Positions 9,101 to 16,263 of a stretch of DNA of 64,000 bases are shown piece after piece. A model generated the notes under the pieces. The model did not search any database, was not told where the DNA came from, and worked only from the letters and a program-made list of their open reading frames with translations. A program made the position numbers and the translations under genes. Positions within the stretch are counted from its first letter, which is position 1. Every line of letters starts with the position of its first letter. Where the stretch lies: contig NZ_JAQUHV010000008.1 in assembly GCF_028681615.1 (NCBI RefSeq), positions 1 to 64,000 on the forward strand, given 5' to 3'. Source of the DNA: Sulfuricurvum sp. (lineage in GTDB: Bacteria > Campylobacterota > Campylobacteria > Campylobacterales > Sulfurimonadaceae).

Positions 9101-9654
9101 ATTTCCGGGAAACGGATAACGATAATGACAAAGCCCCAAAACTTTTTTTCTTCGCCGGTATAAACGGGAAGTCTGCCGACAAGTCCTTTTCCCCCTTGCA
9201 CAAGATTGAGAGGTCCGGCCAATGTTATCTTTCTGGTTTTTAGTGCGAGGAGAGCCTCATTTTTCTGTATGGGGTCAGTTAACAGATTAAAACCTATCGC
9301 TTTTTCATTCCCTGAAAGAGGTGCGACTTGTGAAATGACTCCATTCGGTGCAAGCGCGATTTCAGAGATCAGAGGATAATTGACGATCAACTCTTCACAA
9401 ATCAATTTGAAATTCGGAACACTCCCCATTTGTTGGATCATGGCGGCAAAAGGGTACGTCAATGCGAGTCTGCGCTCGATTGTTTTTTCAAACTGATTCG
9501 CTTTTGCAATGGCTACTTCTTTTGTAATGGCCCGCTTTTGTTGAAAACGGGTATCTTCAATTTTCCAAATTATTGCTATCGATACAAAGGCGCTAATGAG
9601 GAATATAAATATCCCTGCACTCCACCCTTTTTTCCGATATAAAGAAATCCCCAT
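6172..9654 (-). CDS. Membrane sensor with PAS-GAF-PAS-GGDEF-EAL domains
   Basis: A protein of about 1160 residues for cyclic di-GMP turnover. It has a membrane segment near residues 10-30, a periplasmic sensor region of CHASE-like layout (about 35-255), a second membrane segment near 260-280, PAS (about 310-430), GAF (about 440-610), PAS (about 620-745), GGDEF and EAL. The GGDEF loop is intact (RQGGDEFVILLPG, with an RxxD I-site upstream), and so are the EAL catalytic elements (AEALLRW, NLSAIQF, LELTEG, IDDFGTGYSS, LKIDQSFI, AEGVE, VQGYYFSKP). Both activities are possible. I chose the ATG at 9654, preceded by AAAGGGAAG, over the upstream TTG at 9690. Confidence 0.9.
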   Translation of the reverse strand: MGISLYRKKGWSAGIFIFLISAFVSIAIIWKIEDTRFQQKRAITKEVAIAKANQFEKTIERRLALTYPFAAMIQQMGSVPNFKLICEELIVNYPLISEIALAPNGVISQVAPLSGNEKAIGFNLLTDPIQKNEALLALKTRKITLAGPLNLVQGGKGLVGRLPVYTGEEKKFWGFVIIVIRFPEILEFTVLNKEGYDYVLTRIHPQTRLPQVIAQSKTGTLDQPIETTIHVPNAQWKLAITPTNGWYNKWIISIEAALGIFISLLFGYIAKQYTELKSYRHYLEQRVKERTFEIAKTKNELHTLLNTIPDLIWLKDINGVYLLCNPMFERFFGAKEDEIVGKSDYDFVNAELADFFREKDRLAMEKNGLSINEEWVTFADDGHRALLETIKTPMRDETGTLLGILGIARDITVHYNHEMRNQQLSNLYGALSHCNKTIVRAETPEELFIEVCKGIVSDNGIVMAWIALIDSSGEYVRVAASYGDTHHYLEGIEISILADIPSGKGPTGTAIRENRPYWCQDFLNDPVTEPWHERGANAGWKGSAALPIHLNGKVIGAFTVYADKPDAFDQSSQELLTEMAMDISFAMENFDRETKRKKANADLLKTEKLLEEMSSAAHIGGWKINLKNGLGIWTKEASLIYDLEPSDEVTLATGLSIFHGPWREKAQTALDTIIRDGVSRELELQMTTQKGNQKWVRMIASAIRESGEITQIQGSVQDITAQKLAEEKVQWLAHYDSLTELPNRTLLNDRVKYAISIAYRAQEPVALLFLDLDHFKNINDSLGHSIGDDLLIQVSKRIQSIVRDEDTLSRQGGDEFVILLPGTDADGAAHVAEKIIDVISEPYYIQQHELTITPSIGIALYPIDGKNAELLFQSADAAMYRAKHDGRNCYRFVTPEIQARSTRNLELENALRNAVKRDELELYYQPQISIETGGIVGAEALLRWNHPIFGMISPVEFIPIAEESGQIVTIGEWVLRRALGQLKSWISEGIEPFLMAVNLSAIQFRHPQLVSLILSILDELQLPTHYLELELTEGIAMENPLHAIELMKELDSHGIRMSIDDFGTGYSSLNYLKKFRVYKLKIDQSFIHDITENSEDKSIVQTIINMANSLNMITIAEGVETAEQLSLLRENGCKEVQGYYFSKPLPAQEFKAYVLNPTLP

Positions 9655-9739
9655 TACTCTACTTCCCTTTAGCCGCATTCGTATTAACAACTATTATAAC
9701 ACCGTTTTTTTAAAACCTGTTTGCAGAAAAAACTAATAA

Positions 9740-11380
9740 TTATTTAGATACATACAGTATGAATGTGGCTATTTCCAATGCAAGGAGGATAAAAAATCCG
9801 ATTTTATAAAACAAGACAGGAGAGCGTTCGATGAGAGGTGTCTCTTTGCTAAAGAAGGGTTTGACTTTTTCAGGTGCCTTCAGCTCGTAAAAAAACTCGG
9901 AATAATGTCCATAGCGCTGATCGGGTGTGATGGCAATAGAGCGCATAATGATGGAGTCGAGCCAAAGTGGAATATTACTATTGAGTTTGACCGGGCGTTT
10001 GGCGGTTTTAAACGTCGGGGTTTGAAACGGTTCGATTTCACCGTAGGGCAGTTTGCCCGTGAGCGCCCAGTAGAGGGTGACTCCGATCGAAAAGATTTCG
10101 GTCGATTCGTTGATGATGCTTCCGCTAAAGCGTTCCGGAGCCAAATAGGAGGGAGTACCGGCACGGGAATTGGTCGAAAAGATCTCGACGATTGATCCGA
10201 AATCGACCATTTTAAAAGTGACTCCCGATTCACCCTCTTTTGTGTTTACGAGGATATTTTCAGGTTTAATATCTCCGTGAACCAGACCTAAATGGAGTAA
10301 ATGGGCTTCGGCACGGTGGAGAAATTTTCCTAATTCAATCGCATTATCGACCGAAAGAGGGCGATTTTTGACGTAATCGTTTAAATTGATCCCCTCCACG
10401 AGATCCATCATGTAATAGCGCATGCTGCGTTCATTAGGAACCCATGCATGACCGAACGCTTTATGTGAGATTTGTTTTGCCGTCCACGCTTCACGTACGA
10501 ATTCGTCCAATGCCTGCTCATCGTCGGTACGCATCGGAAATTTCATCACAAAGAGCTGTCCATCTTTTGACACTTTCCAGATACGTCGGTGCTCCATCAT
10601 GGGTGAGAGGAGCGTATAACCGTCGATAACGTCACCCTCATAGAGTGATTCCGGAATCAGCAAAGGGATGTTTTTAATGGCGTGCAGCGGATCGAGCCCT
10701 TCGATCCGAAAAATCTGCAGACTCATATCATCCCGATCGTGCAGTTTACCGTTTTGTGAAGCATGATTGATAATGGTACCGGCACCCAGACCTTGGTGTA
10801 CCAGATCACTGAAACTCTTTTCATCGATCAGATTGTAGACACCGTCACTGCATAGAACCAGTGTATCTCCAATGGCTACAGGGGTAGATACGACGTGCAA
10901 GTCGATGTTTTCACTCAGACCGCAGGCTTGGGTCAGGACATGAGACATATACTCATCATCCATCGTATGATCGGTGCTGAGACGTTGAAAATCTCCCTCG
11001 GGTTTCAAGAGATAGATTCGGGAATCTCCGAGGTTGAGAGTATAAAGCGTCTCACCTTCGATTACAGCGAGGCAAAGGGTCGTCAATAACTCGATTTGTC
11101 CGTATTGTGCAATCGACTCTTTGAAGAGAAGACCGTTGATGTGACGGGTAAAAACTTCCATTATTTTTGGGATATCCCACGCTTTCGGACGGGACTTAAA
11201 CTGATCAATGAAAAATTTTACGGTCTGTCTTGCTGCAGTACCGCCGCGTTTGGCACTGCCTACACCGTCGCACAGTACCGATACTAAAACCGAATTATCG
11301 ATGATGGTATAGGCACATGCGTCATCCCCGGTGGAACCGTCTTTCGGAAGAATATGTTCACTTGATTGCAGTTGCAGCAT
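9740..11380 (-). CDS. PP2C phosphatase / Ser-Thr protein kinase fusion
   Basis: A 546-residue bifunctional signalling protein. Residues 1-228 are a PP2C phosphatase with metal-binding signatures GDD (18-20), CDGVG (37-41), LGDSR (117-121), CSDG (177-180) and DRDD (215-218). Residues 250-510 are a Hanks-type kinase with VMKFP (Lys280), HGDIKPEN (368-375), DFG (393-395) and APE (414-416). The glycine-rich loop is weak. A membrane anchor closes the protein (about 525-543). The start at 11380 has AAGGG upstream; an upstream GTG in frame is less likely. It follows narK by 76 bases on the same strand, as related kinases do in some proteobacterial nitrate-assimilation clusters. Its target is unknown. 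Confidence 0.88.
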   Translation of the reverse strand: MLQLQSSEHILPKDGSTGDDACAYTIIDNSVLVSVLCDGVGSAKRGGTAARQTVKFFIDQFKSRPKAWDIPKIMEVFTRHINGLLFKESIAQYGQIELLTTLCLAVIEGETLYTLNLGDSRIYLLKPEGDFQRLSTDHTMDDEYMSHVLTQACGLSENIDLHVVSTPVAIGDTLVLCSDGVYNLIDEKSFSDLVHQGLGAGTIINHASQNGKLHDRDDMSLQIFRIEGLDPLHAIKNIPLLIPESLYEGDVIDGYTLLSPMMEHRRIWKVSKDGQLFVMKFPMRTDDEQALDEFVREAWTAKQISHKAFGHAWVPNERSMRYYMMDLVEGINLNDYVKNRPLSVDNAIELGKFLHRAEAHLLHLGLVHGDIKPENILVNTKEGESGVTFKMVDFGSIVEIFSTNSRAGTPSYLAPERFSGSIINESTEIFSIGVTLYWALTGKLPYGEIEPFQTPTFKTAKRPVKLNSNIPLWLDSIIMRSIAITPDQRYGHYSEFFYELKAPEKVKPFFSKETPLIERSPVLFYKIGFFILLALEIATFILYVSK

Positions 11381-11410
11381 GAAAACCCTTGATTGGATAG
11401 TTGACCTTAG

Positions 11411-11437
11411 CACTCAATGGGCTTTGCTCATTGAGTG
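11411..11437 (-). promoter_or_regulatory. Strong hairpin between narK and the kinase/phosphatase gene
   Basis: CACTCAATGGGC-TTT-GCTCATTGAGTG forms a 12-bp stem with one G-T pair and a three-base loop. It lies in the 76-base gap after the narK stop. There is no U-run on the minus strand, so complete Rho-independent termination is unlikely. It may stabilise the narK message or reduce read-through into the kinase gene. The apex (GCAAAGCCC on the minus strand) resembles the core of the dispersed repeat. Confidence 0.55.
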
Positions 11438-11456
11438 TGTTGGATCGGATAATGAA

Positions 11457-12734
11457 TTAAATCCGGGCACCTGCAGTCGCACCCCATGTTGTTCTCCAGC
11501 GGGTTTTGACCAAGGAGATCCCTGATATCGCCAGCATGACGAATCCGGCAAAAATCAAAAATCCGGCAGCGTAGCCATCAAATGCACCCTGCGACCAACC
11601 GAACGTTTTGATCAATGCCGATCCGCCCAAGCCGCCTGCCGCACCGATGAGCCCCGTCATGATACCGATATCTTTACCGAACCGTTGCGGGACGAGCTGG
11701 AATACCGATCCGTTTGCCATCCCGAGATTTGCCATGATCAAAAACATGACCGTAATCGCTGCCCAAAACGGCAAATGGATCAATGCCGTGATAAGTGATA
11801 GTAATACAATACTACCATAAAATACGTAGAGGGATTTAATGCCTCCCATTTTATCGGCGATAGCTCCGCCGACCGGACGAAGTACTGCACCGGCAAAGAT
11901 GCAAAGTGCTCCGAAATATCCTGCCATTACTTTGACATTATCTTCATTTAACATATCCAGACCGATTGCGGACATATCGCTTTGATAGGTGTTCATCAGA
12001 TAGACTTTCATATAGTTGGCAAATCCGACAAACCCTCCGAATGAGACGGCATAAAAGAGGTTAAACCACCATGTGTCTTTATCGCGAAGCAACTTCATAT
12101 AATCTTTGAATTTTTTCGGATTCGGTCTATAGACGCTTAAGGGTGCATCTTTCGCCAAGAACACATAGGCGATGAAAATAATTGTCGATAGAATCCCGCC
12201 GACCAGAAAGACCGACGGCCATCCCCAGACTTGTGCGATTTTCGGTGCAAACAAAAAGTCGATGACGACACCGATATTTCCCGCACCCGCAATACCCAAA
12301 ACAACCCCTTGCAATCGCGGTGGATACCACTGTCCTGCTTGCGGAAGAGCAACGGCAAACGACGCACCGCCGAATCCGAGACCGAGCGCTACCAGAAGCA
12401 ACTGATTATAGGTAATTGCATCGGATTGGAAAAATGCGAAAAAGAGGGTAAAAATGACGATCAGCTGTGAGCCGAGAGCCGTCTTCTTCGGTCCGAATTT
12501 GTCCACGAAAAATCCGAGAAGAATCCGAAGCAATGCACCGGATAAGATAGGAAGGGCAAGCAAGGTTGCAATCTGAGCATCATTAAGAGCATTGCCTGCA
12601 GCACTAAGGGTCTCATTAATCTCTGTTGCCAATGGACCGAGCATCGTCCACATCATAAAACTAAAGTCGAAATACAAAAAGGCAGCCAGCAGCGACGGCC
12701 AGTGCCCCTCTTTTTTTAATTCACCGAATTTCAT
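11457..12734 (-). CDS. narK: NarK-type nitrate/nitrite transporter (MFS)
   Basis: A 425-residue major facilitator transporter with about 12 membrane segments. It shows the nitrate-signature regions of NarK/NasA: GIAGAGNIGVV in the first half and GMANGSVFQLVPQRFGKD in the second. The cytoplasmic loop GFFVDKFGPKK is the usual MFS A-motif. The start at 12734 has GGAGTG a few bases upstream; the frame stays open for 22 further codons across the promoter, and I rejected that extension. It is the first gene of a unit with the phosphatase/kinase fusion and has an operator-like box shared with nrtA. It may work in nitrate uptake, nitrate/nitrite exchange or both. Confidence 0.93.
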   Translation of the reverse strand: MKFGELKKEGHWPSLLAAFLYFDFSFMMWTMLGPLATEINETLSAAGNALNDAQIATLLALPILSGALLRILLGFFVDKFGPKKTALGSQLIVIFTLFFAFFQSDAITYNQLLLVALGLGFGGASFAVALPQAGQWYPPRLQGVVLGIAGAGNIGVVIDFLFAPKIAQVWGWPSVFLVGGILSTIIFIAYVFLAKDAPLSVYRPNPKKFKDYMKLLRDKDTWWFNLFYAVSFGGFVGFANYMKVYLMNTYQSDMSAIGLDMLNEDNVKVMAGYFGALCIFAGAVLRPVGGAIADKMGGIKSLYVFYGSIVLLSLITALIHLPFWAAITVMFLIMANLGMANGSVFQLVPQRFGKDIGIMTGLIGAAGGLGGSALIKTFGWSQGAFDGYAAGFLIFAGFVMLAISGISLVKTRWRTTWGATAGARI

Positions 12735-12759
12735 CTTCACTCCATTTAGGATTTTTTTA

Positions 12760-12822
12760 TCTGAAATAATTGTAGCACTCTTGTGAAATAAAACAATCAA
12801 TATATTGATTAAAAAATAATCA
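12760..12822 (-). promoter_or_regulatory. narK promoter with operator box shared with nrtA
   Basis: On the plus strand TATTGATTAAAAAATAATCA (12803-12822) differs from the nrtA box (3298-3317) at only two of 20 positions, and those changes keep the TGWTTA/TAAWCA symmetry. The 16-base block TCTGAAATAATTGTAG (12760-12775) is identical to 3254-3269 and includes a -10-like TACAAT on the minus strand. A second, perfect 16-bp palindrome, AATCAATATATTGATT, overlaps the box at 12795-12810. I infer co-regulation of narK with the nrt operon. Confidence 0.6.
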
Positions 12823-12909
12823 TATTGAATTATGACTTTGAAAAGAGGTTCATTGTTTATGCGTTAATACTTTCAGCGCTACTATTCTGCTAAAAAGTAA
12901 GGAACTGAA

Positions 12910-13218
12910 ATGTCGAACAAACTATTACTCTCATGTATTGCTGTAGTATTTATAAACGCGGGTGCGGAAGCCGGGCAAATTGACGGCAATGCGGTACTGG
13001 GAAGTATGCTAGGTGCAGGTGTAGGCTCTGCCGTGGGTTCATCTGCCGGAGGTAAAGACGGTGCAATCATCGGCGGAGGTGTAGGAGGTGCTCTCGGAGC
13101 AGCTCTCGGCAGCAGCAAGGAACCCTCAAGGGTAAATAATCGGTACTATTATCAGGATGAACATAGAAGACATCACAGAGAACATTATGGATATCGTTAC
13201 GGACATGATCGAGATTAA
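12910..13218 (+). CDS. Small secreted glycine-zipper protein
   Basis: A 102-residue protein with a probable signal peptide (MSNKLLLSCIAVVFINAGAEA), a glycine-zipper segment (about 30-75, with repeats such as GAGVGSAVGSSAGG and GGGVGGALGAALG), and a basic, His/Tyr/Arg-rich tail (about 80-102). Glycine zippers pack helices in membranes and occur in outer-membrane lipoproteins of the SlyB/Rcp type, but no lipobox is clear here. GGAACTG lies before the ATG. It reads alone, divergent from narK. The function is not known; surface-associated structural roles are typical of such proteins. Confidence 0.7.
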   Translation: MSNKLLLSCIAVVFINAGAEAGQIDGNAVLGSMLGAGVGSAVGSSAGGKDGAIIGGGVGGALGAALGSSKEPSRVNNRYYYQDEHRRHHREHYGYRYGHDRD

Positions 13219-13290
13219 AAATGTGAATTTTTAACGTTTCACGAACATTTTCAGGGTATAGTATAGGAATTAGATCGAAAGGAGCATCAT

Positions 13291-13728
13291 ATGCTTAGCG
13301 AATTCAAAAAATTTCTTATCTCGGGAAATGTGGTCGATATGGCGGTCGGGTTTATCTTTGGGGCAGCCTTTGCAACGGTTGTTAAATCATTAGTCAGTAA
13401 TGTGATCATGCCGCCGGTCGGACTGTTGATGGGCGGTGTCGATTTTTCATCGTTGTTTATCGCACTTGACGGTAAAGAATACCCGTCATTATCGGCTTTG
13501 GATGCGGCCGGTGCTCCGGCAATCAAGCTGGGCGTTTTTTTCAATGATGCCATTTCGTTTACCATTCTAGGTTTTGTCATGTTTATGATGGTAAAAGCCT
13601 ACAATAAACTCAAAGCTGCCGAACCGGAAGCGGAACCGGCTGCACCGACGACAAAAGTATGCGCAGAATGTGCGATGGAAATTCCTCTCGCGGCAAAAAC
13701 CTGCCCTTACTGCAAAAGTGCGCAGTAA
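13291..13728 (+). CDS. mscL: Large-conductance mechanosensitive channel MscL with zinc-ribbon tail
   Basis: A 145-residue channel subunit that opens under membrane tension to release solutes during osmotic downshock. The N-terminal helix (EFKKFLISGNVVDMAVGFIFGAAF) and TM1 gate are typical; TM2 is around FFNDAISFTILGFVMFMMV. After the usual acidic linker it ends in a CxxC-x10-CxxC zinc ribbon (Cys124, 127, 138, 141), a tail that many classical MscL proteins lack. AAAGGAGC precedes the ATG. It is convergent with the next gene, 11 bases between stops. Confidence 0.95.
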   Translation: MLSEFKKFLISGNVVDMAVGFIFGAAFATVVKSLVSNVIMPPVGLLMGGVDFSSLFIALDGKEYPSLSALDAAGAPAIKLGVFFNDAISFTILGFVMFMMVKAYNKLKAAEPEAEPAAPTTKVCAECAMEIPLAAKTCPYCKSAQ

Positions 13729-13739
13729 ACAGGGTTTGT

Positions 13740-14306
13740 TTAAGCGGTAGTGTCTAGTATACTGCCGCCTAAAGCGGTAATTTTTTCATCGATTTTAGCC
13801 AGAGCTTTATCGAGAGTCTGATAGGAGATATCAGGCAGCTTTCCTCCCCACATTTTTTCAGCTTCATTAAACCCGTTTATAATCCCTTCTCGTCCGGCTT
13901 TGAGTTTATCAACGTTGTCTCCACCGCCGTTTAGGACAAAATCACTGAGCCGTGCAGAGGTTTGTGTGATGCCGAAATACCCATCTTCACTTACCAATGC
14001 TTTTGCTTCATCCGGTGTCATATCCGAAATGGCTTTCCCGGTATATCCGATGGCGTTGTAATCAATCGATTTCAAAATATCTTTAATCTTGTTCAGATCA
14101 AATGGGGCGCTTTGTGCCTCTAAATTCCCGGCGGAGTAGGTTTCAACTGTTTGGCTGAATTGGACCAGGTACGCCTGAGAGAGTGCTTTTGCGGATATTT
14201 CGCCGCTTTTTACTTTCTCTTTGAAATCCGCTTTATCGGTTTCAGTGAGTGTCACACCGCTTTGTGTGTACGGATTGATAGTGGATTGTGATGTTCCGAT
14301 TTGCAT
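13740..14306 (-). CDS. Conserved protein of unknown function
   Basis: A 188-residue protein with no signal peptide and no membrane segment. It begins MQIGTSQSTINPYTQSG, is rich in Lys, Asp, Ala and Ser, and has predicted helices around residues 25-55 and 155-180. A central glycine-rich turn (LNGGGDNVDKLKAG) lies near residue 130. From memory, similar Campylobacterota proteins are sometimes labelled 'hydrogenase-4 component G', but I see no hydrogenase gene nearby and no metal-binding motif, so I do not adopt that name. It lies 39 bases downstream of the macB permease gene on the same strand and could be co-transcribed. AAAAGGAGC precedes the start. Confidence 0.7.
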   Translation of the reverse strand: MQIGTSQSTINPYTQSGVTLTETDKADFKEKVKSGEISAKALSQAYLVQFSQTVETYSAGNLEAQSAPFDLNKIKDILKSIDYNAIGYTGKAISDMTPDEAKALVSEDGYFGITQTSARLSDFVLNGGGDNVDKLKAGREGIINGFNEAEKMWGGKLPDISYQTLDKALAKIDEKITALGGSILDTTA

Positions 14307-14345
14307 AAATGCTCCTTTTGGAGTGTATATAACTATATCGGCAAA

Positions 14346-15557
14346 TCACTCATGACGTAAAGCATCGATCGGATTTAGGCGCGCCGCTTTACGGGCAGGA
14401 AAATAGCCGAATACGATTCCGACAATTGTCGAAAAGAAAAAAGCGATAATGACAATTGAGGTATTAAAGACGAACGGCAGGTCAAAATAGAGGTTGATGC
14501 CGATTCCGATGCCTATCCCTAATATCATACCGATGATTCCTCCCAGTGAAGAGAGTACGACCGCTTCTACCAAAAATTGAAGCAATACCTCATGCTCCAA
14601 TGCACCGATTGCGAGCCGTATCCCGATTTCACGTGTTCGTTCGGTAACGGAAACGAGCATAATATTCATAATCCCGATCCCTCCGACGAGCAGACTGATT
14701 GCTGCGACGGCACCGAGTAATAAGGTGAGCATTTTGGTTGTGGATGAGAGAGTTTGGACTACTTCACGGAGATCTCGGACATTGAAATCATCTTCATCTC
14801 CTAAATGTATGTGACGACGTTCCCGTATCAAGGCTGTAACACCGTTTTTTATATTTTCAACACTGGAAGCATTTTTGGCGGAAAGCATGATGGTCGCAAT
14901 TTCCTGATTACCGCTGATACGGCGTTGAAACATTCGGATCGGGACGACGATGACATCATCTTGATCCGATCCGAACATAGAGGCTCCTTTAGGGTGGAGC
15001 AGTCCGACGACCTGACATGAAAAGTTTTCAAGACGGATCGAAGCATCCAGAGGATTTTGATCACCGAAAAGTTCTTTTCGGATCGTTTCTCCGATTACAC
15101 AAACGGCTTTTCCCCCCTGAAGTTCGGCGGCAGTAAAATTTCGTCCCGATTCAAACGTCCAATCTTTAACGATAAAATAGTCGTTGTTGCTACCGTCGAT
15201 GGAGGTAGAATAGTTTTGATTCCCATATACGACCTGCATCCCTTTTGAAGAGACGGGAGCTACCCCTTTTAGCCCGCCGATTTCACGAGAAATTGCCGTA
15301 ACATCATCATGGGTAAACCGTTTTGCCGTAGCATCTCCGCCGCCCGGTCCGTGACGGTCTTGTCCGGGGCGGATGATGAGCATGTTGCTGCCGAGTTTGG
15401 AAATACTGTTGGTGACGTAGGCCGTTGTGGCATCTCCCAACATGACCATCGCGATAACCGATGCAACCCCGATTACTATCCCCAGTGTTGTCAAGACGGA
15501 GCGCATGACGCTGCGGCGGATTTCACGAAGTGCTAAAATAAAGGCATTCCAAATCAT
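14346..15557 (-). CDS. MacB-type ABC transporter permease (FtsX family)
   Basis: A 403-residue inner-membrane subunit with one N-terminal membrane helix (about 20-40, LTTLGIVIGVASVIAMV), a large periplasmic core domain (about 50-270) and three C-terminal helices (about 275-395) of the FtsX fold. This is the mechanotransmission permease of MacA-MacB-TolC export. The ATPase, usually fused in MacB, is encoded separately just upstream; the two genes overlap by 4 bases. The substrate could be a peptide, macrolide, siderophore or lipoprotein-linked compound; sequence alone does not say. Confidence 0.88.
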   Translation of the reverse strand: MIWNAFILALREIRRSVMRSVLTTLGIVIGVASVIAMVMLGDATTAYVTNSISKLGSNMLIIRPGQDRHGPGGGDATAKRFTHDDVTAISREIGGLKGVAPVSSKGMQVVYGNQNYSTSIDGSNNDYFIVKDWTFESGRNFTAAELQGGKAVCVIGETIRKELFGDQNPLDASIRLENFSCQVVGLLHPKGASMFGSDQDDVIVVPIRMFQRRISGNQEIATIMLSAKNASSVENIKNGVTALIRERRHIHLGDEDDFNVRDLREVVQTLSSTTKMLTLLLGAVAAISLLVGGIGIMNIMLVSVTERTREIGIRLAIGALEHEVLLQFLVEAVVLSSLGGIIGMILGIGIGIGINLYFDLPFVFNTSIVIIAFFFSTIVGIVFGYFPARKAARLNPIDALRHE

Positions 15558-16261
15558 GGGATTGCCTTATGTTCGGTATTGTCGATAACACCGTCTCGAA
15601 AGTGGATCGTACGGGTTGCATAGGCGGCCATGTCGCTTTCATGGGTTACCATGATGACCGTAATGCCGTGATCGCGGTTAAACGAACTCAGCAGTTCCAT
15701 CACCTCTATACTTTTCGCCGTATCGAGATTACCGGTCGGCTCATCTGCAAGCAATACCAACGGATTGGTAACAATAGCCCGAGCGATGGCAACACGCTGC
15801 TGCTGCCCGCCGGAGAGTTCTCCGGGAGTATGATGAGCAACTTTTTCAAGCCCGACACTGAGAAGTGCCTCCATACCCGTTTTACGGCGTTCTGACGCGG
15901 GAACCCCCCGATACAGAAGCGGAAGCTCCACATTTTCAATAGCGGACGTTTTGCCCAATAAATTGAAACCTTGAAAGATAAATCCGATGTAGTTGCGTCG
16001 CAATATCGCCCTCTGATCACGGCTGAGTGAACCGACGTCTATCCCTTCAAAAAGGTATTGCCCCTCGCTCGGAGTATCGAGGCATCCTATGATGTTCATG
16101 GCTGTCGATTTTCCCGACCCGCTTGGCCCCATGATCGCTACAAACTCACCCTGATATATTTTCAGATCCACTCCGCGCAGAGCATAGGCAGTGGCGTCCC
16201 CCGTTCCGTAATATTTTTTGGTTCCTCTAAGTTCGATGACCGGAGTATCAGAGTGTGTCAT
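15554..16261 (-). CDS. MacB/LolD-type ABC transporter ATPase
   Basis: A 235-residue nucleotide-binding subunit. Walker A is GPSGSGKST, the signature [14 protein letters not shown], Walker [13 protein letters not shown], and the switch histidine lies in VIMVTHESD. The N-terminal [12 protein letters not shown] and the [17 protein letters not shown] stretch after the Q-loop are typical of MacB and LolD ATPases. It is 2 bases downstream of the macA-like stop and overlaps the permease gene, so the exporter subunits are translated together. It pairs with the permease to form a split MacB. Confidence 0.92.
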   Translation of the reverse strand: MTHSDTPVIELRGTKKYYGTGDATAYALRGVDLKIYQGEFVAIMGPSGSGKSTAMNIIGCLDTPSEGQYLFEGIDVGSLSRDQRAILRRNYIGFIFQGFNLLGKTSAIENVELPLLYRGVPASERRKTGMEALLSVGLEKVAHHTPGELSGGQQQRVAIARAIVTNPLVLLADEPTGNLDTAKSIEVMELLSSFNRDHGITVIMVTHESDMAAYATRTIHFRDGVIDNTEHKAIP

Positions 16262-16263
16262 GG

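Noticed and set aside
12795-12810. FNR site in the narK promoter
   Set aside because: The palindrome AATCAATATATTGATT has the half-sites in the reverse order (ATCAA-N4-TTGAT), not TTGAT-N4-ATCAA.
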